Assembly: GCA_963824085.1 (NCBI GenBank)
Contig: CAWGNT010000007.1
Span: 124,001-188,000, forward strand
Direction: 5' to 3'
DNA from: JARRNE01 sp963824085
GTDB lineage: Bacteria; Pseudomonadota; Gammaproteobacteria; Chromatiales; Chromatiaceae
DNA: 64,000 nt
Made by a program: the position numbers and the translations under genes. This document shows, piece after piece, positions 37,011 to 46,505 of the stretch (its first letter is position 1; the number at the start of each line of letters is the position of its first letter). The notes below the pieces were generated by a model. The model saw only the letters and a list, made by a program, of their open reading frames with translations, ran no database searches and was not told where the DNA came from.

Positions 37011-37161
37011 CCCATATTTCCCAGAACCGCTCGTTCCCCGAGTGAGCATAGATCAACCCCGGCCGATCGAGCCGATACCGGCCCATCGCGCAGCCAATGG
37101 CGTAGGAGACCAGCTCCTGCATGGTGTCTTCGCGAAAGCGGGTCTCAAGCTCCTCTCCGAA

Positions 37162-37200
37162 ACCACTCTCCACTGACCACTCACCACTCGCCACTTTCTT
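37162..37200. repeat. Heptamer repeat, half copy (inside pglX)
   Basis: A single arm of CACTCTCC/CACTCACC units following GGGAAGAAAG on the minus strand. It adds about 11 codons in frame after NPAYRYGKK. Confidence 0.7.
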
Positions 37201-39150
37201 CCCATAGCGGTAGGCGGGGTTCACCGTGAGGGTGATCTGCTCGATGGGGACCTCGGGCGTCAGCTCGTCCTGCAGGCCGTAGGCGTCGATGAAGAGGCGG
37301 TTGTTCTCCTCTTCGAGGCGCTTCATCTCGGCGATGGTTTCGCGGTTCTGGGTGATCCAGGCAGTGTAGCTGGATTCGAGGGTGGGGGTGGGGTCGGAGG
37401 ATGCCGTCAGGAGGGGGAGGGATTGGAAGTCCCAGGAGCGTTCGTAGGCGTCCCAGTCGATCTGCGCGCAATGAGACTAGCAACTGTGACGATATCCGAG
37501 CTCATCGATCTCGATCCGAGAGCACCGCTGACCGGAAGCGACAGTCTCCGTATCGCCAAGCTGCAGATGTCGAGCGTAGGATTCAGTGCACAGTAAGCAG
37601 ATTCGCACGATTCGAGTTCAGAAGCAAGCAGTAGCGCCAATAACGCTATCCTGGCTCTGTGCCAAAGACGCTCGAGCCCCGCTACAGTCGAATATGTAAT
37701 CCGCTTGGCTAGTACGCGCAGCGAACGCAAGCCGCTGACGTCATGTCAGACCAAGTAACGACGGTCTGAAAGTAGTAGTCTACATTGTCGACTGTCGGGT
37801 AGCTGATCCATAGAGCTTTGCGTCAACGCAGCAATCTTCGCGCCATCATCCTCCCAGTTGATTACGAAGTCGTTATTGCCGTACCACTTCCGAAACGCTC
37901 CGCCTTTGTTGTAGGAAACCACTTACGGCCGGTGCTCAGCAGTCGGCGTCGCGTCGGCACAGTCGAAAGCAGTCGCTGTCCAAGACACTTCGTGCCAATG
38001 CCGCAGGAAACGGTCATTGTCGCCGGTCGTCATGCCCTGTCTTGGAGTCGAACGATCTCGCCAAGCGGCGATGCCTTCGCGAAAGCATCTCGCGATCCGT
38101 TGCTCACCCAATACGCGAGCGGGCTGCCCGGAATCTTCTGAAATCGTCGTCTTGCGACCTCGAAGAACCAACCGCAGTCTCGGCGTTCATATGCTTCCAG
38201 TGTCTTCGGTCCTTGCGTTCGTCCGCCCTGGAAGTCTGAGAGTCGGATGAACGAGCCACGTGCAGTCTCGCAATGTCGCGTATTGCAACGTACGAAAGTG
38301 CAGACGTGCACGACTTCTGAGTCGCCTCGAACGCGCTGGTACTCAAGCTGAACCAGCGACGTGATGAGTGTTGCCGTCGAGAATCAGCGTCCGCGAGATG
38401 CTCGAACGACTGACAGAGAACATCCAGCACGCATCGTGATCATGCGCCAATGCGACCATCGTGCTTGGCGAAGCATCAATCCGCTCGAATGAACACGCGA
38501 AAAGAGTCGCTCTTGTAGCCCGCGAAAGTCGTCGCTTGAGCGAACTTCTTGAGATCGGCGTTCATGACTTGCTGCCCATATACGGCGGATTCGCCACCAC
38601 CGCGTCGTACTGCGCCGCCAGCAACTCGGCCTGCTGCACCAGCGGCCCCAAGCGCTTGAGCGCCTCCGACACAAACAGGTCCTGGCTGGTCGCCTCGCTC
38701 AGCTGCTTCAGCGCCGGTAGCTTCGCCGCCAACCCCTCCGGCACCTGAATCAACGACCCAAACGTCGTGGCGTGCTCGAACAGCCGCTTCAGCTCCGTGA
38801 GATCACCCGGCTTCAGCCCGTAGTCGGCCAGCCTCACACCCTGCGCCAGCCGCTCCGCATCGAAGCCCGCGCTGTCCACCAGCGCCATCACATTGAGCTT
38901 CACGCCCCGCTCGAAGAGCCGCCGGTCATCCGCCCGCGCCTTCATCATCAGCGCAAAGCCCGCGAGCTGCGCCGCCCGCCCGTCGATGTCGAGCCCGAAG
39001 AGGTTCTTCTCCAGGATCAGCCGCGGGATGTCGCGCAGCCGGTAGCCGCGCTCCAGGTAGATCGCCTTGAACAGGTCGTAGGCCTCCACCAGGATGTGCC
39101 CGGACCCGCAGGCCGGGTCCATGAGGGTCAGCTCCTCGGGGTTGAGGGGC

Positions 39151-39260
39151 TGAGTGGTGGTGATGAGTGGTGAGTTCTCCCTCCGCATCATTGTCGGATT
39201 GCGGGGCGTTCTTCTCTTCTCCCCCACTCACCACTCGCCACTCGCCACTCACCACTTTCC
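39151..39260. repeat. Heptamer hairpin element copy 7 (inside pglX)
   Basis: Arrays of GTGGTGAGTG and CACTCACCACTCGCC type flank a unique core of about 55 bp. It separates the N-terminal pglX part (QLDAARK) from the methyltransferase motif I region (NPEELTLMDPACGSG). Confidence 0.78.
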
Positions 39261-40130
39261 TCGCCGCATCCAACTGCGCCTGCACTTCGGGGTCTGTTCG
39301 GGCTCGATGTAGAACTCCATCTGCCCCTTGAGCGGGGAGTCCGGATAGGTCGCGAGCCACTGCGCCCCCAGCGAGTTCTGGACCATGTACTTGACGATCC
39401 AGTTGGGGGTGAAGAGCTGGGTGGCGGCGGGGATGTCCTCGGACTTCACCACCTTGCCGATGACCTGGTCCTTCTTCTCGGAGATGTAGAACTGGTAGAG
39501 CCAGCCGATGATCTCGATCTCCTGCCAGTCCTCCTCGGGGATGGCGGTGACCAGCTCGCGGATCAGGGAGTCGGTCTGGAGCAGGTTGTCCGGCAGCAGC
39601 AGCTCGGTCTCGTCGTCCACCGGCTCGAACAGGAAGGGCATCGCCTGGTGCAGCGCCCGGCACTGGGCGAGCAGCAGGTCGCGGTACAGCTCCTCGTCGC
39701 GGGTGCCGTCCATCTTGAGCGCGATGACCCGCTCGCGGTCGAGCCCAGGCAGCTGGACGTGCTGAGCCTGCTCCAGGATCTCGGGGAGAACGTTGCCGGC
39801 TGGGTGGCTCAGCACCCGGAAGCTGTGCTCCAAGTAGCCGTGCAGCTCCATGAAGCGGATGGCGGCGAAGCGGTTGAACCAGGTGTAGGCCGCGGCCTCC
39901 ATGACCTGCTGGAAGCCCTGCTGCGCGATCCGCGCCGCGAGCTTCGCACGCTGAGCACCCACCGACTTCGGGTACGGCTGCCCCTCGATGAAGACCAGCT
40001 CCCCCTCCTCCCGATTGGGCGAGATGTCTTTGGCGGTGATGCCGAACTTCGCCGCACGGCGGGTGACGGCGGCAATGAAGTCGCGCCGGGCCTTGGGGGC
40101 GTAGGTCTTGAGCTTGCTGGTCTGCATGAT

Positions 40131-40208
40131 GAAGAAGTGGATAGTGATAAGTGCATAGTGAATAGAGAAGACTGGCTATCCACTCATCACTATCCACTAT
40201 CCACTTCG
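40131..40208. repeat. Heptamer-type hairpin element copy 8 (GGATAGT subfamily)
   Basis: GAAGAAGTGGATAGTG at one end and CTATCCACTTCG at the other, core ACTGGCTATCC. On the minus strand it begins inside the last codons of the PIN gene and gives that gene its TAG stop, and it ends just before the pglX ATG. Confidence 0.78.
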
Positions 40209-40591
40209 ACCGGCTTAGCACCGGCCAGCTTGGCGAGGCGCTTGTCGAAGGTATACAAGGGCAGCTCCCGAGCATGACAGCCGGCCAGGATCAGGCAGTC
40301 TGAGAAGTCGGCGCCGGATTCACGGAACGGGCGCAGCGCGGCATTGCACCGCTGCTCCTCCTCCAGGGTAAAGGCCGCGTTGGCGAGGAGGTGGTCCAAC
40401 GCCTGTACGACGTCGGGTTTGGGTAGACCGTAGGCGCTTTCCAGTACCCAGACCATTTCGACCAGGACGACCAAGGGCACGAAGACCTCGCCCGCCTCGC
40501 TGGCGAGCGCCCTCGCAGCAATCACTTGTGCTGGCTGACTGGGCTCATCGACAAGGATGCGCACCAGCACATTTGTATCGACCGCGATCAC
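40190..40591 (-). CDS. PIN-domain toxin (VapC family)
   Basis: 133 aa. PIN motifs IAVDTNVLVRILVDEP, central Glu in VEMVWVLESAYG, and DFSDCLILAGC near the C-terminus, the catalytic acidic residues. Overlaps the AbrB antitoxin gene by ATGA. The last codons (EVDSG) and the stop come from the adjacent repeat. One of two toxin-antitoxin pairs lodged between brxC and pglX. Confidence 0.88.
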   Translation of the reverse strand: MIAVDTNVLVRILVDEPSQPAQVIAARALASEAGEVFVPLVVLVEMVWVLESAYGLPKPDVVQALDHLLANAAFTLEEEQRCNAALRPFRESGADFSDCLILAGCHARELPLYTFDKRLAKLAGAKPVEVDSG

Positions 40592-40818
40592 TTGCCCGCC
40601 CGGCTCCGAATCGCCTCTTCCATCTCTTCATCCGTCACCGAGACCTTCGCCTTACAGATGCCGAAGGCTGCTTCGATCCGGCGCTCACGGCGCACCAGGC
40701 GCACCTCTCCATCCTCGACAACAAATCCGACCTGGTCCCCGGGATGAAGGCCGAGGTGTTTGCGCAGCTCAACCGGGATGGTGACCTGCCCCTTGGTTGT
40801 AAGGGTAGACGTCTGCAT
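40588..40818 (-). CDS. AbrB/SpoVT-type antitoxin (VapB-like)
   Basis: 76 aa from the ATG at 40818. N-terminal swapped-hairpin DNA-binding motif STLTTKGQVTIPVELRKHLG, acidic C-terminal helix for toxin binding. Four-base overlap with the downstream PIN toxin. Likely autoregulates the pair. The upstream open frame runs through a repeat and is not used. Confidence 0.88.
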   Translation of the reverse strand: MQTSTLTTKGQVTIPVELRKHLGLHPGDQVGFVVEDGEVRLVRRERRIEAAFGICKAKVSVTDEEMEEAIRSRAGK

Positions 40819-40890
40819 GCTGCACCTGCGATTCGAGGTAATACCTTTGCGAATTGTAATACTTGGCCAGTCGGTTCGCACGCTTGGCTT

Positions 40891-40962
40891 GTGGGAGTGG
40901 ATCGTGGCAAGTGGATCGTGGATAGAAAGGCGGGCTATCCAGTAATCACTATTCACTTCCCA
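40891..40962. repeat. Heptamer-type hairpin element copy 9 (GGATAGT subfamily)
   Basis: Arms GGAGTGGATCGTGG and CTATCCAGTAATCAC with core AAAGGCGGGC. On the minus strand it starts GGGAAGTGAATAG, where AAGTGA provides the stop codon of the second PIN toxin gene. Separates the two toxin-antitoxin pairs. Confidence 0.72.
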
Positions 40963-41324
40963 AAAAACGTCACACCCGGCAGACCCTCGAAGTGATCGTC
41001 GGCGGTAATCAGCTCGACCTTGTGCTTGCGGGCACTGGCGTAGATGACTGCATCGGCAAAGGCGAGCTTGTGCGAAAGCGTCAGATCCGCGGCCATGAGC
41101 GCAATTTCGGTGGTCAAGGGAACCATCAGACTACCGTCGGCGAGGGCGATGGTGTCGTGCGCCGTGGTTTCGTCGGATTCGCGTTTGACCCACTTGTACA
41201 ACTCGTATTGCACCGTGGTTGGAACGAGCAAATCCGAAGGATCCTTCATGTACGGCGCAAAGCGATCCGCCAGCGCGCTCCCCGTCAGCCACTCGATCCA
41301 GCCGCAAGTGTCGACCAGGATCAT
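40953..41324 (-). CDS. PIN-domain toxin (VapC-like)
   Basis: 123 aa. MILVDTCGWIEWLTGSAL with the first catalytic Asp, and FADAVIYASARKHKVELITADDHF carrying the later Asp residues. Overlaps its AbrB antitoxin by 4 bp. Only distantly similar to the neighbouring PIN protein, so not a recent duplication. Confidence 0.87.
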   Translation of the reverse strand: MILVDTCGWIEWLTGSALADRFAPYMKDPSDLLVPTTVQYELYKWVKRESDETTAHDTIALADGSLMVPLTTEIALMAADLTLSHKLAFADAVIYASARKHKVELITADDHFEGLPGVTFFGK

Positions 41325-41542
41325 TGATACCGTTCCAGGCGGTCCGTCCGATCCCGATAGTCGCTGGTGTCGGCGCCTTTCAGGATCCCGCGCATCTCTT
41401 CCAGAGATCGGATGGGAGCCAGCACGATGGTGTCGCCTTTGGGGATGATGGCGAACTTCTGACCAGCCTTCAGGTTCATCTCCTCGCGGATGGCCTTCGG
41501 GATGGAGAGCTGGAACTTGCTGGAGAGGGTAACGGAGGGCAT
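41321..41542 (-). CDS. AbrB-type antitoxin
   Basis: 73 aa: PSVTLSSKFQLSIPKAIREEM, FAIIPKGDTIVLAP, and an acidic tail (GADTSDYRDRTDRLERYQ). Paired with the PIN toxin by an ATGA overlap. First toxin-antitoxin gene after brxC in the operon direction. Confidence 0.87.
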   Translation of the reverse strand: MPSVTLSSKFQLSIPKAIREEMNLKAGQKFAIIPKGDTIVLAPIRSLEEMRGILKGADTSDYRDRTDRLERYQ

Positions 41543-41735
41543 GGCATCAACCTTTCGAAATGCTGATCGATCGAGAGCTCGTAAAATATAACAGTTTCAG
41601 TGCATTTCCACGCGCTCGTAGTCGACCCGAGTCTCGGGTTCGTTCTCACGCAACGGCGCCACGGCGCAAGGAATGCGTGCTTGAAGTTCCACCTAGCGTC
41701 GTTGCGGCGTTGCGTGAGTCATTTCCTTGCGGTCA

Positions 41736-44700
41736 TCAGCGAATCTCGACCCGCTCGCCCGCTTCGATGGCGTTTTCAAGTGCCTGGCGGAGCTTGGTCA
41801 GGTAGGCGTCGATGTCTTCCTTCGTCTCCAGCAGGTTCTTGGGCACCAGCGCGGCTGCCTTCACGATACGCCGCGGCTTGACGTACGGCTTCGGCGGGTC
41901 GTCGTCACCCACCCCGGGTGTGACCGTCGATTTCGCTGCGGCCTCTATCTTCTGGAAGGCCTCATCCGCCGCGTCCACCGCGCCGACGCGTGCCTGGTCG
42001 ATGTGGGCGATGCTGGACTGGGCTTCAACCTGGCGCTTGAGGGTCTGCAGCGGCTGGAGGCATTGGTTGCGCAGGTCGTTGGATGCCTTCGCCGCATCCA
42101 ATTCGAGCTGCACCTTGGCGAGCTGCTGCTCGATGTCCCGTAACGCCTGCTCGCGGTGCTGGGTGACCAGGGTGTTGTTGATGCCCTCGACCGTCTGGAT
42201 CAAGGATTCTGCCTCCTTGATCATGCCGTAAGGGGCGGGTGCTCGGAGGATCTCCTGCATGCGCTGCAGCGCCGGGGCAGCCGTCGGGTCCTTGTCCAGC
42301 CAGGTGCGGTTGAGCTGGAACCGTGCGTGGGCCTTGCGCAGCTTCTCCCAGGCCGGGCGCTGGTTCTCGTAGAAGTGCTCCAGGTCGTGGACGTCGTCGG
42401 AGCGATCGCGCAGGTCGGCCTTGCGCTCCAGGAACTTGTCGATGAGGCCAAAGCTCTCCGTCTCCGCAAAGAGCTTGGCGATGACCCCGAGGGCGTCTGC
42501 GATCTCTTGACCGCCGGGGTAGTCGCCGGTTTCGGCCAGCGTCTTGTATCGGGTGAGGTTGGTCCGCCAGGTGCCAAGGGTCTCGCGCAGGAAGCCGTCG
42601 AGGGCGTCCTCGCCGTCGGGGGCGAGCTTGCCGAAGACATCCTTGGCCAGGGTGCGCGCGTTCTGCAGCTGGCCCTTGTCCACGGTCTTGCGCCGGATAA
42701 CGGTGATGCGCCGCCACCTGCTCGGCGTGATGACGGCGTCGTAGATCTTGTCGGTCGCGAGGGTCGCGCCGTCCATGACCAGGCTGATATCCCCCTTCTT
42801 GACCAGGCGGACGACCAGCAGGATCGCCTCCCACTCGGGCCAGCCGTAAGGGCGGCGCCCGAACTTGGACTGCACCAGATCCTCCAGGACGACCTGCTTG
42901 CTGGTGGAGGCCATGAGGTCGACGTAGGTCTGCACCTCGGCGAGGGACTGCAGGTTGCCTTGGCCGGCCTCCAGCGAGAGGCCGAGGTCGTCCACGTCGG
43001 TGGCGCTCAGCACCGCCTTGATCTCGGCCTGAGGATTGGCGGAGAGGTGGGTGAGGTAGCCGAGCTTGTTGAAGCTGTTGCGGATGAGGTAGTTCAGGGC
43101 CTCCGTAAGGGCCGTGGTCGCCGAGCCGCTCTTCTGCGGCAAGGGCTGGCCGACCGCGTAGTAGCCCGCCTCCTTGACGAGCTGCTCCAGCTGCAGGACC
43201 AGCCGCTGGCGGCGCTCGCGGTTCTCGTCCTGGCGCTCGCGCAGGATCTTGAGCGTGGTGTTGGATGCCGTGCCGTCGTTCCTGCGCCCGACGTACTTGT
43301 CGGTCTGCAGGTAGGTGCGCAGCTCCCGCCCCAGGGTCTTGTTGTCGTCGAACCGGACTATTAGCTGGCCGCCCTCGCTGCCGCTTTGCAGGATGCACTT
43401 GGCGTCGTTGTAGGCGGCATAGTCGTCGGCCAACGGCGTTACCACCGACACCACCAGGTCGCCGTCGGTGCGGGTCCCGTGTGGGTGCAGATCGCACAGG
43501 CGGGTGAGGCCGAAGTCCTTGTTGTTGTCCGGGAAGCGGTGCTTGCGCAGGCCCTTGAGCACGTCCTCGAAAATCAGCTCGCCGAGGAGCTTGGCCTCCT
43601 CCGCGGAGCTGAGGTCGACGTTCTTGATCTCCTTGCTGATGTCGCGCTCTTCGTTGGTGAGGAAGAAGAAGTCCTCGCCGCTGCGGCCAACCAGGGTCTC
43701 CTTCTCCAGGCGCTGGAGACTCGCCTCGATCTGGTGGCGAAGCGCCAGGCGGTCGGCGTCGATGCGGTCGACGAAGAGGGTCACCAGGTTGTCCACGTTG
43801 CCGCGGATCTCGTCGACGTAGCGGATGAGGAACAGGGTCTTCAGGACCAGGACGTCGATGGGCTCCAGCTTGTCGTTCTTGGCGGCGTTGTCGATGGTCG
43901 ACTTGACGATGCCTTCGAGGAAGCTCTCGATGGAAGGGTAGAAGCGGTGGAGCGGGACCAGGACACCGATCGCCGCGCCCGCGAGCTGGACGGCGGCGGA
44001 CTGGAAGGCATCGAGCATGGAGCGCTCGCCGCGCGCGAGATGCAGGCCGGTGACGCCGTGGCGGCGGATAGCCTCGAACACCTTCTGCACCAGCTGGAAC
44101 TGGTAGGGTGCGAAGGGGTAGACGCTGACGAAGTCCAGCTCGTCGGCATAGGGCTTGAAAGTCATGCCGACGTTGCTGAAGCTGAGCTGGTTCTTGAGGA
44201 TGTCGGCCTTGGCGCGGTAGACGTCGGCGAGCGCCGAGCGGGCGGCGTCGGCCTTGCTCAGCAGGCGCTTCTGGATGACCTCGTCCACGTTGGCGCTGGA
44301 AAGCGACAGACGGGTCCTGAAGCGACCCTGGATCTTGGAGAAGTCGTTGGCCTTGGAGGCGCGCACTTCGCCAAGCACGGCGTCGATGTCCTCCTGCGAG
44401 GTCACCACCACCCAGGCACGGCCGCCGCAGGCGGTGCCGAGGTTCTCGGTAATGGTCTGCAGGTTGAGCATCAGGTGGGTGTCCTGGCCGATGAACTGGC
44501 CGACTTCGTCCACCAAAAAGATGATCCGATGGCTGGGGCCGCGGCTGTCGAGATACTCCCTGACCCACTTGGCGAAGTTCTCCACGGTGAGGAGCGACTT
44601 GAAGTCCTCCTCCGCCTTTTCGAGCCAGCTCCTGGCGCCCTCGACGCTCTTGCCGAGGGCCTCCGAGAGCGCCTGCACCAGCTCGTCGGCGTAGAAGTTG

Positions 44701-45320
44701 TAGCCGTCGCGCTCCTGCTCCCAGTCCACCTCAGCGACGGCGCGAAACGCCCGCTTGAACCTCTCCAGGCTGCCTTGCGCGTCCAGGCGCCGCTCCAGGT
44801 CGGCGATGTGCGGGTGATCGCCGCTGTAGCCGAGCTTCTGGTTGAAGACCTTGAGGAAGACACGAAGGATGGCGTCGCGTCCGCTCGCGCTGTCGGCCTT
44901 GCTGTCGATGTTGAAGAGGATGACGTCGACGTCGCTGTTGACGGCGCGCTTGATGTCGCCGGCGAGCATGGCGTCCTGGATCTTGCCGTCGAAGAACTCG
45001 ATGGCATGCCTGGTCTCGCCGTTGCGGGTGACCGCGCGGTTCTCCAGGAGGTAGGAGAGGATCTTCAGGAAGTGCGACTTGCCGGAGCCGAAGAAGCCGG
45101 AGATCCACACCCCGACCTTGCCGACGATGTCCGGGTTGCCGGGGTTGTCGATGGCGTCGAGATAGGAGCCGAAGAAGCGGCGGAAGTGGATGTCCAGCTC
45201 CTTGGTGACCACGTACTCGTCAAGCTCCTGCCAGACGGATTCGCTGTCGTCCTGATCGGCCTTGATGACGCCGTTGATGGGGCGGTCGATCGCCTTCGTG
45301 AAGAGATCCCTGACCAGCAT
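41736..45320 (-). CDS. brxC: BREX ATP-binding protein BrxC
   Basis: 1194 aa, full length. P-loop GFFGSGKS at residues 75-82 after MLVRDLFTKAIDRPINGV, the BrxC N-terminus. A second Walker-B-like region HRIIFLVDEVGQFIGQD follows near residue 265. Long coiled-coil C-terminus. BrxC and PglZ are the universal BREX core. Begins 10 bp after brxB. The frame is clean, in contrast with pglX. Confidence 0.94.
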   Translation of the reverse strand: MLVRDLFTKAIDRPINGVIKADQDDSESVWQELDEYVVTKELDIHFRRFFGSYLDAIDNPGNPDIVGKVGVWISGFFGSGKSHFLKILSYLLENRAVTRNGETRHAIEFFDGKIQDAMLAGDIKRAVNSDVDVILFNIDSKADSASGRDAILRVFLKVFNQKLGYSGDHPHIADLERRLDAQGSLERFKRAFRAVAEVDWEQERDGYNFYADELVQALSEALGKSVEGARSWLEKAEEDFKSLLTVENFAKWVREYLDSRGPSHRIIFLVDEVGQFIGQDTHLMLNLQTITENLGTACGGRAWVVVTSQEDIDAVLGEVRASKANDFSKIQGRFRTRLSLSSANVDEVIQKRLLSKADAARSALADVYRAKADILKNQLSFSNVGMTFKPYADELDFVSVYPFAPYQFQLVQKVFEAIRRHGVTGLHLARGERSMLDAFQSAAVQLAGAAIGVLVPLHRFYPSIESFLEGIVKSTIDNAAKNDKLEPIDVLVLKTLFLIRYVDEIRGNVDNLVTLFVDRIDADRLALRHQIEASLQRLEKETLVGRSGEDFFFLTNEERDISKEIKNVDLSSAEEAKLLGELIFEDVLKGLRKHRFPDNNKDFGLTRLCDLHPHGTRTDGDLVVSVVTPLADDYAAYNDAKCILQSGSEGGQLIVRFDDNKTLGRELRTYLQTDKYVGRRNDGTASNTTLKILRERQDENRERRQRLVLQLEQLVKEAGYYAVGQPLPQKSGSATTALTEALNYLIRNSFNKLGYLTHLSANPQAEIKAVLSATDVDDLGLSLEAGQGNLQSLAEVQTYVDLMASTSKQVVLEDLVQSKFGRRPYGWPEWEAILLVVRLVKKGDISLVMDGATLATDKIYDAVITPSRWRRITVIRRKTVDKGQLQNARTLAKDVFGKLAPDGEDALDGFLRETLGTWRTNLTRYKTLAETGDYPGGQEIADALGVIAKLFAETESFGLIDKFLERKADLRDRSDDVHDLEHFYENQRPAWEKLRKAHARFQLNRTWLDKDPTAAPALQRMQEILRAPAPYGMIKEAESLIQTVEGINNTLVTQHREQALRDIEQQLAKVQLELDAAKASNDLRNQCLQPLQTLKRQVEAQSSIAHIDQARVGAVDAADEAFQKIEAAAKSTVTPGVGDDDPPKPYVKPRRIVKAAALVPKNLLETKEDIDAYLTKLRQALENAIEAGERVEIR

Positions 45321-45330
45321 GGGCGTGCTC

Positions 45331-45906
45331 CTAGTCCACGAGCCGGAAGGCCCGGTAGTAGGGTTTGTCGGGAAGGATGCCGAACAGCCGCAGGGACTGC
45401 CCGTCGTAGACCCCGGGGTAGAACAGCACCAGCGGCGTGCTGCACATGCGGTGGTGGAGGTTGTTCAGCAGGTTGTGGGTGCGCAGGAGCGGATAGGCGC
45501 TGCCTACGCCGGAGACGAGCACCAGGTCCTGCTCCGCGGGCTTCACGGTATCCGCGAAGACGGCGGCGAGCTTGCCCGCATCGAGCGGCGCCGCCAGGGC
45601 CTTGAGGAGGGCCTCGTCGCCCTTCTTCTTCTGAAGGTCGAGCGCCTTCTCATAGAAGCCGCGGTCCTTCAGGTGCCCGATGATGAGGTCGAACAGGTTG
45701 ACGTGGACGAACCGCAGCTCGGGCCGTCGCTTGGGGATCTGGGCCAGCAGGAAGGCGACGTGCTCGCGCACCTCCAGCTCCCGCTCCGGCGGATAGTCGA
45801 AGGCGTAGAACGGGATCTCCGCGCCCAGGCCCTTGCCGTGGAGGAAGTCGTCGGAGGTGATGCGGTCAAGGATCTTGTTCAGCCGATCGTTGAAGTCGGT
45901 CTTCAT
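45331..45906 (-). CDS. brxB: BREX protein BrxB (DUF1788)
   Basis: 191 aa. MKTDFNDRLNKILDRITSDD at the start, then FYAFDYPPERELEVREHVAFL and YPGVYDGQSLRLFGI, DUF1788 landmarks. Small core BREX component of unknown activity. ATG overlaps the brxA stop (ATGA). Confidence 0.93.
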   Translation of the reverse strand: MKTDFNDRLNKILDRITSDDFLHGKGLGAEIPFYAFDYPPERELEVREHVAFLLAQIPKRRPELRFVHVNLFDLIIGHLKDRGFYEKALDLQKKKGDEALLKALAAPLDAGKLAAVFADTVKPAEQDLVLVSGVGSAYPLLRTHNLLNNLHHRMCSTPLVLFYPGVYDGQSLRLFGILPDKPYYRAFRLVD

Positions 45907-46505
45907 GGTGCGATCTGCATGCAGCGCAACACGTAATCCTCGCCGGCCTCCTTGAGGTAGGCGACCACCTCCGGTGGTACCTGCACGGGCTTGAGCTTTC
46001 GATGCCGCGAGTCGGAGAGGTAGCCCGCTTCGGTCAGCATGCCGAACACCCGCGTCCTGAGCTTCTCTTCGGTGGTCGCGAACCAGTGGGGCATACCGGG
46101 TTCGCGACTGCGGCAGTTCTCGATGTACTGGTCCCAGTGCTGAGGTTTCAGGACCTCCTCGAACCGTCGGTAGAGATCGCGAACCATCAGGTCGAGGAAG
46201 TCGCCAACCAGTGGGGAGTACTTGATGGTGGCGGCGAAGACGGCATGGGTGACCACCGGCTTACTGCCGTCGCGCACCAGGCGCCACAGGCCCTCACCCA
46301 TGGTCTGAAGCCGGGCGCGGATCAAGATGGCCTTGGTGGACGCCGTTGTCGGTGAGCGCTTGCGCAGGACGTTGTCGACCTCGATCGCGCGCTTCCACCC
46401 GGCCGCATCGATATCTCGCAGCAGGAGGTTTGCCACGATCCGGCTCTCGGGGACCATCAGGCCCCCTTTGGTGAAGTTGGCCTTGTAGCGCCCGGCGTCG
46501 TTCAA
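45903..46505 (-). CDS. brxA: BREX protein BrxA (DUF1819)
   Basis: 200 aa. Helical DUF1819 protein: RYKANFTKGGLMVPESRIVA, TMGEGLWRLVRDG, WFATTEEKLRTRVFGMLTEAGYL. Structures of BrxA show a nucleic-acid-binding fold. The upstream frame is open to 46631, but a TTG at 46505 has GGAGG eight bases before it and gives the usual length. First BREX gene; no BrxR-type regulator is seen upstream. Confidence 0.9.
   Translation of the reverse strand: MNDAGRYKANFTKGGLMVPESRIVANLLLRDIDAAGWKRAIEVDNVLRKRSPTTASTKAILIRARLQTMGEGLWRLVRDGSKPVVTHAVFAATIKYSPLVGDFLDLMVRDLYRRFEEVLKPQHWDQYIENCRSREPGMPHWFATTEEKLRTRVFGMLTEAGYLSDSRHRKLKPVQVPPEVVAYLKEAGEDYVLRCMQIAP

Larger units (their letters stand above)
36206..40127 (-). 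pseudogene. pglX: BREX adenine methyltransferase PglX, broken by frameshifts and repeat insertions
   Basis: The gene reads MQTSKLKTYAPKARRDFI (40127), FTPNWIVKYMVQNSLG, then in another frame LMDPACGSGHILVEAYDLF (motif I) and VVANPPYMGSK (motif IV), DNDRFLRHWHEVSW, RLEEENNRLFIDAYGLQDEL, DWFDDDA, and a coiled C-terminus ending LDLDDGVKVNYGKFGDLL, the normal PglX end. At least eight frame losses are visible, for example near 39290, 38565, about 36857 and throughout 37480-38500. Four repeat copies interrupt it. It supplied phage-discriminating methylation in a working BREX, so this locus is probably inactive or altered. Confidence 0.88.

Noticed and set aside
39249..40127. Treating the N-terminal pglX segment as a separate gene
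   Set aside because: It stops at a frameshift and the rest of PglX follows in the other frames in the correct order.
43386..45605. Long open frames opposite brxC, brxL, pglZ and the GTPase genes (for example 43386-45605, 30057-31556, 33365-34864, 53893-55335)
   Set aside because: All are antisense or shifted-frame shadows of well-supported genes.
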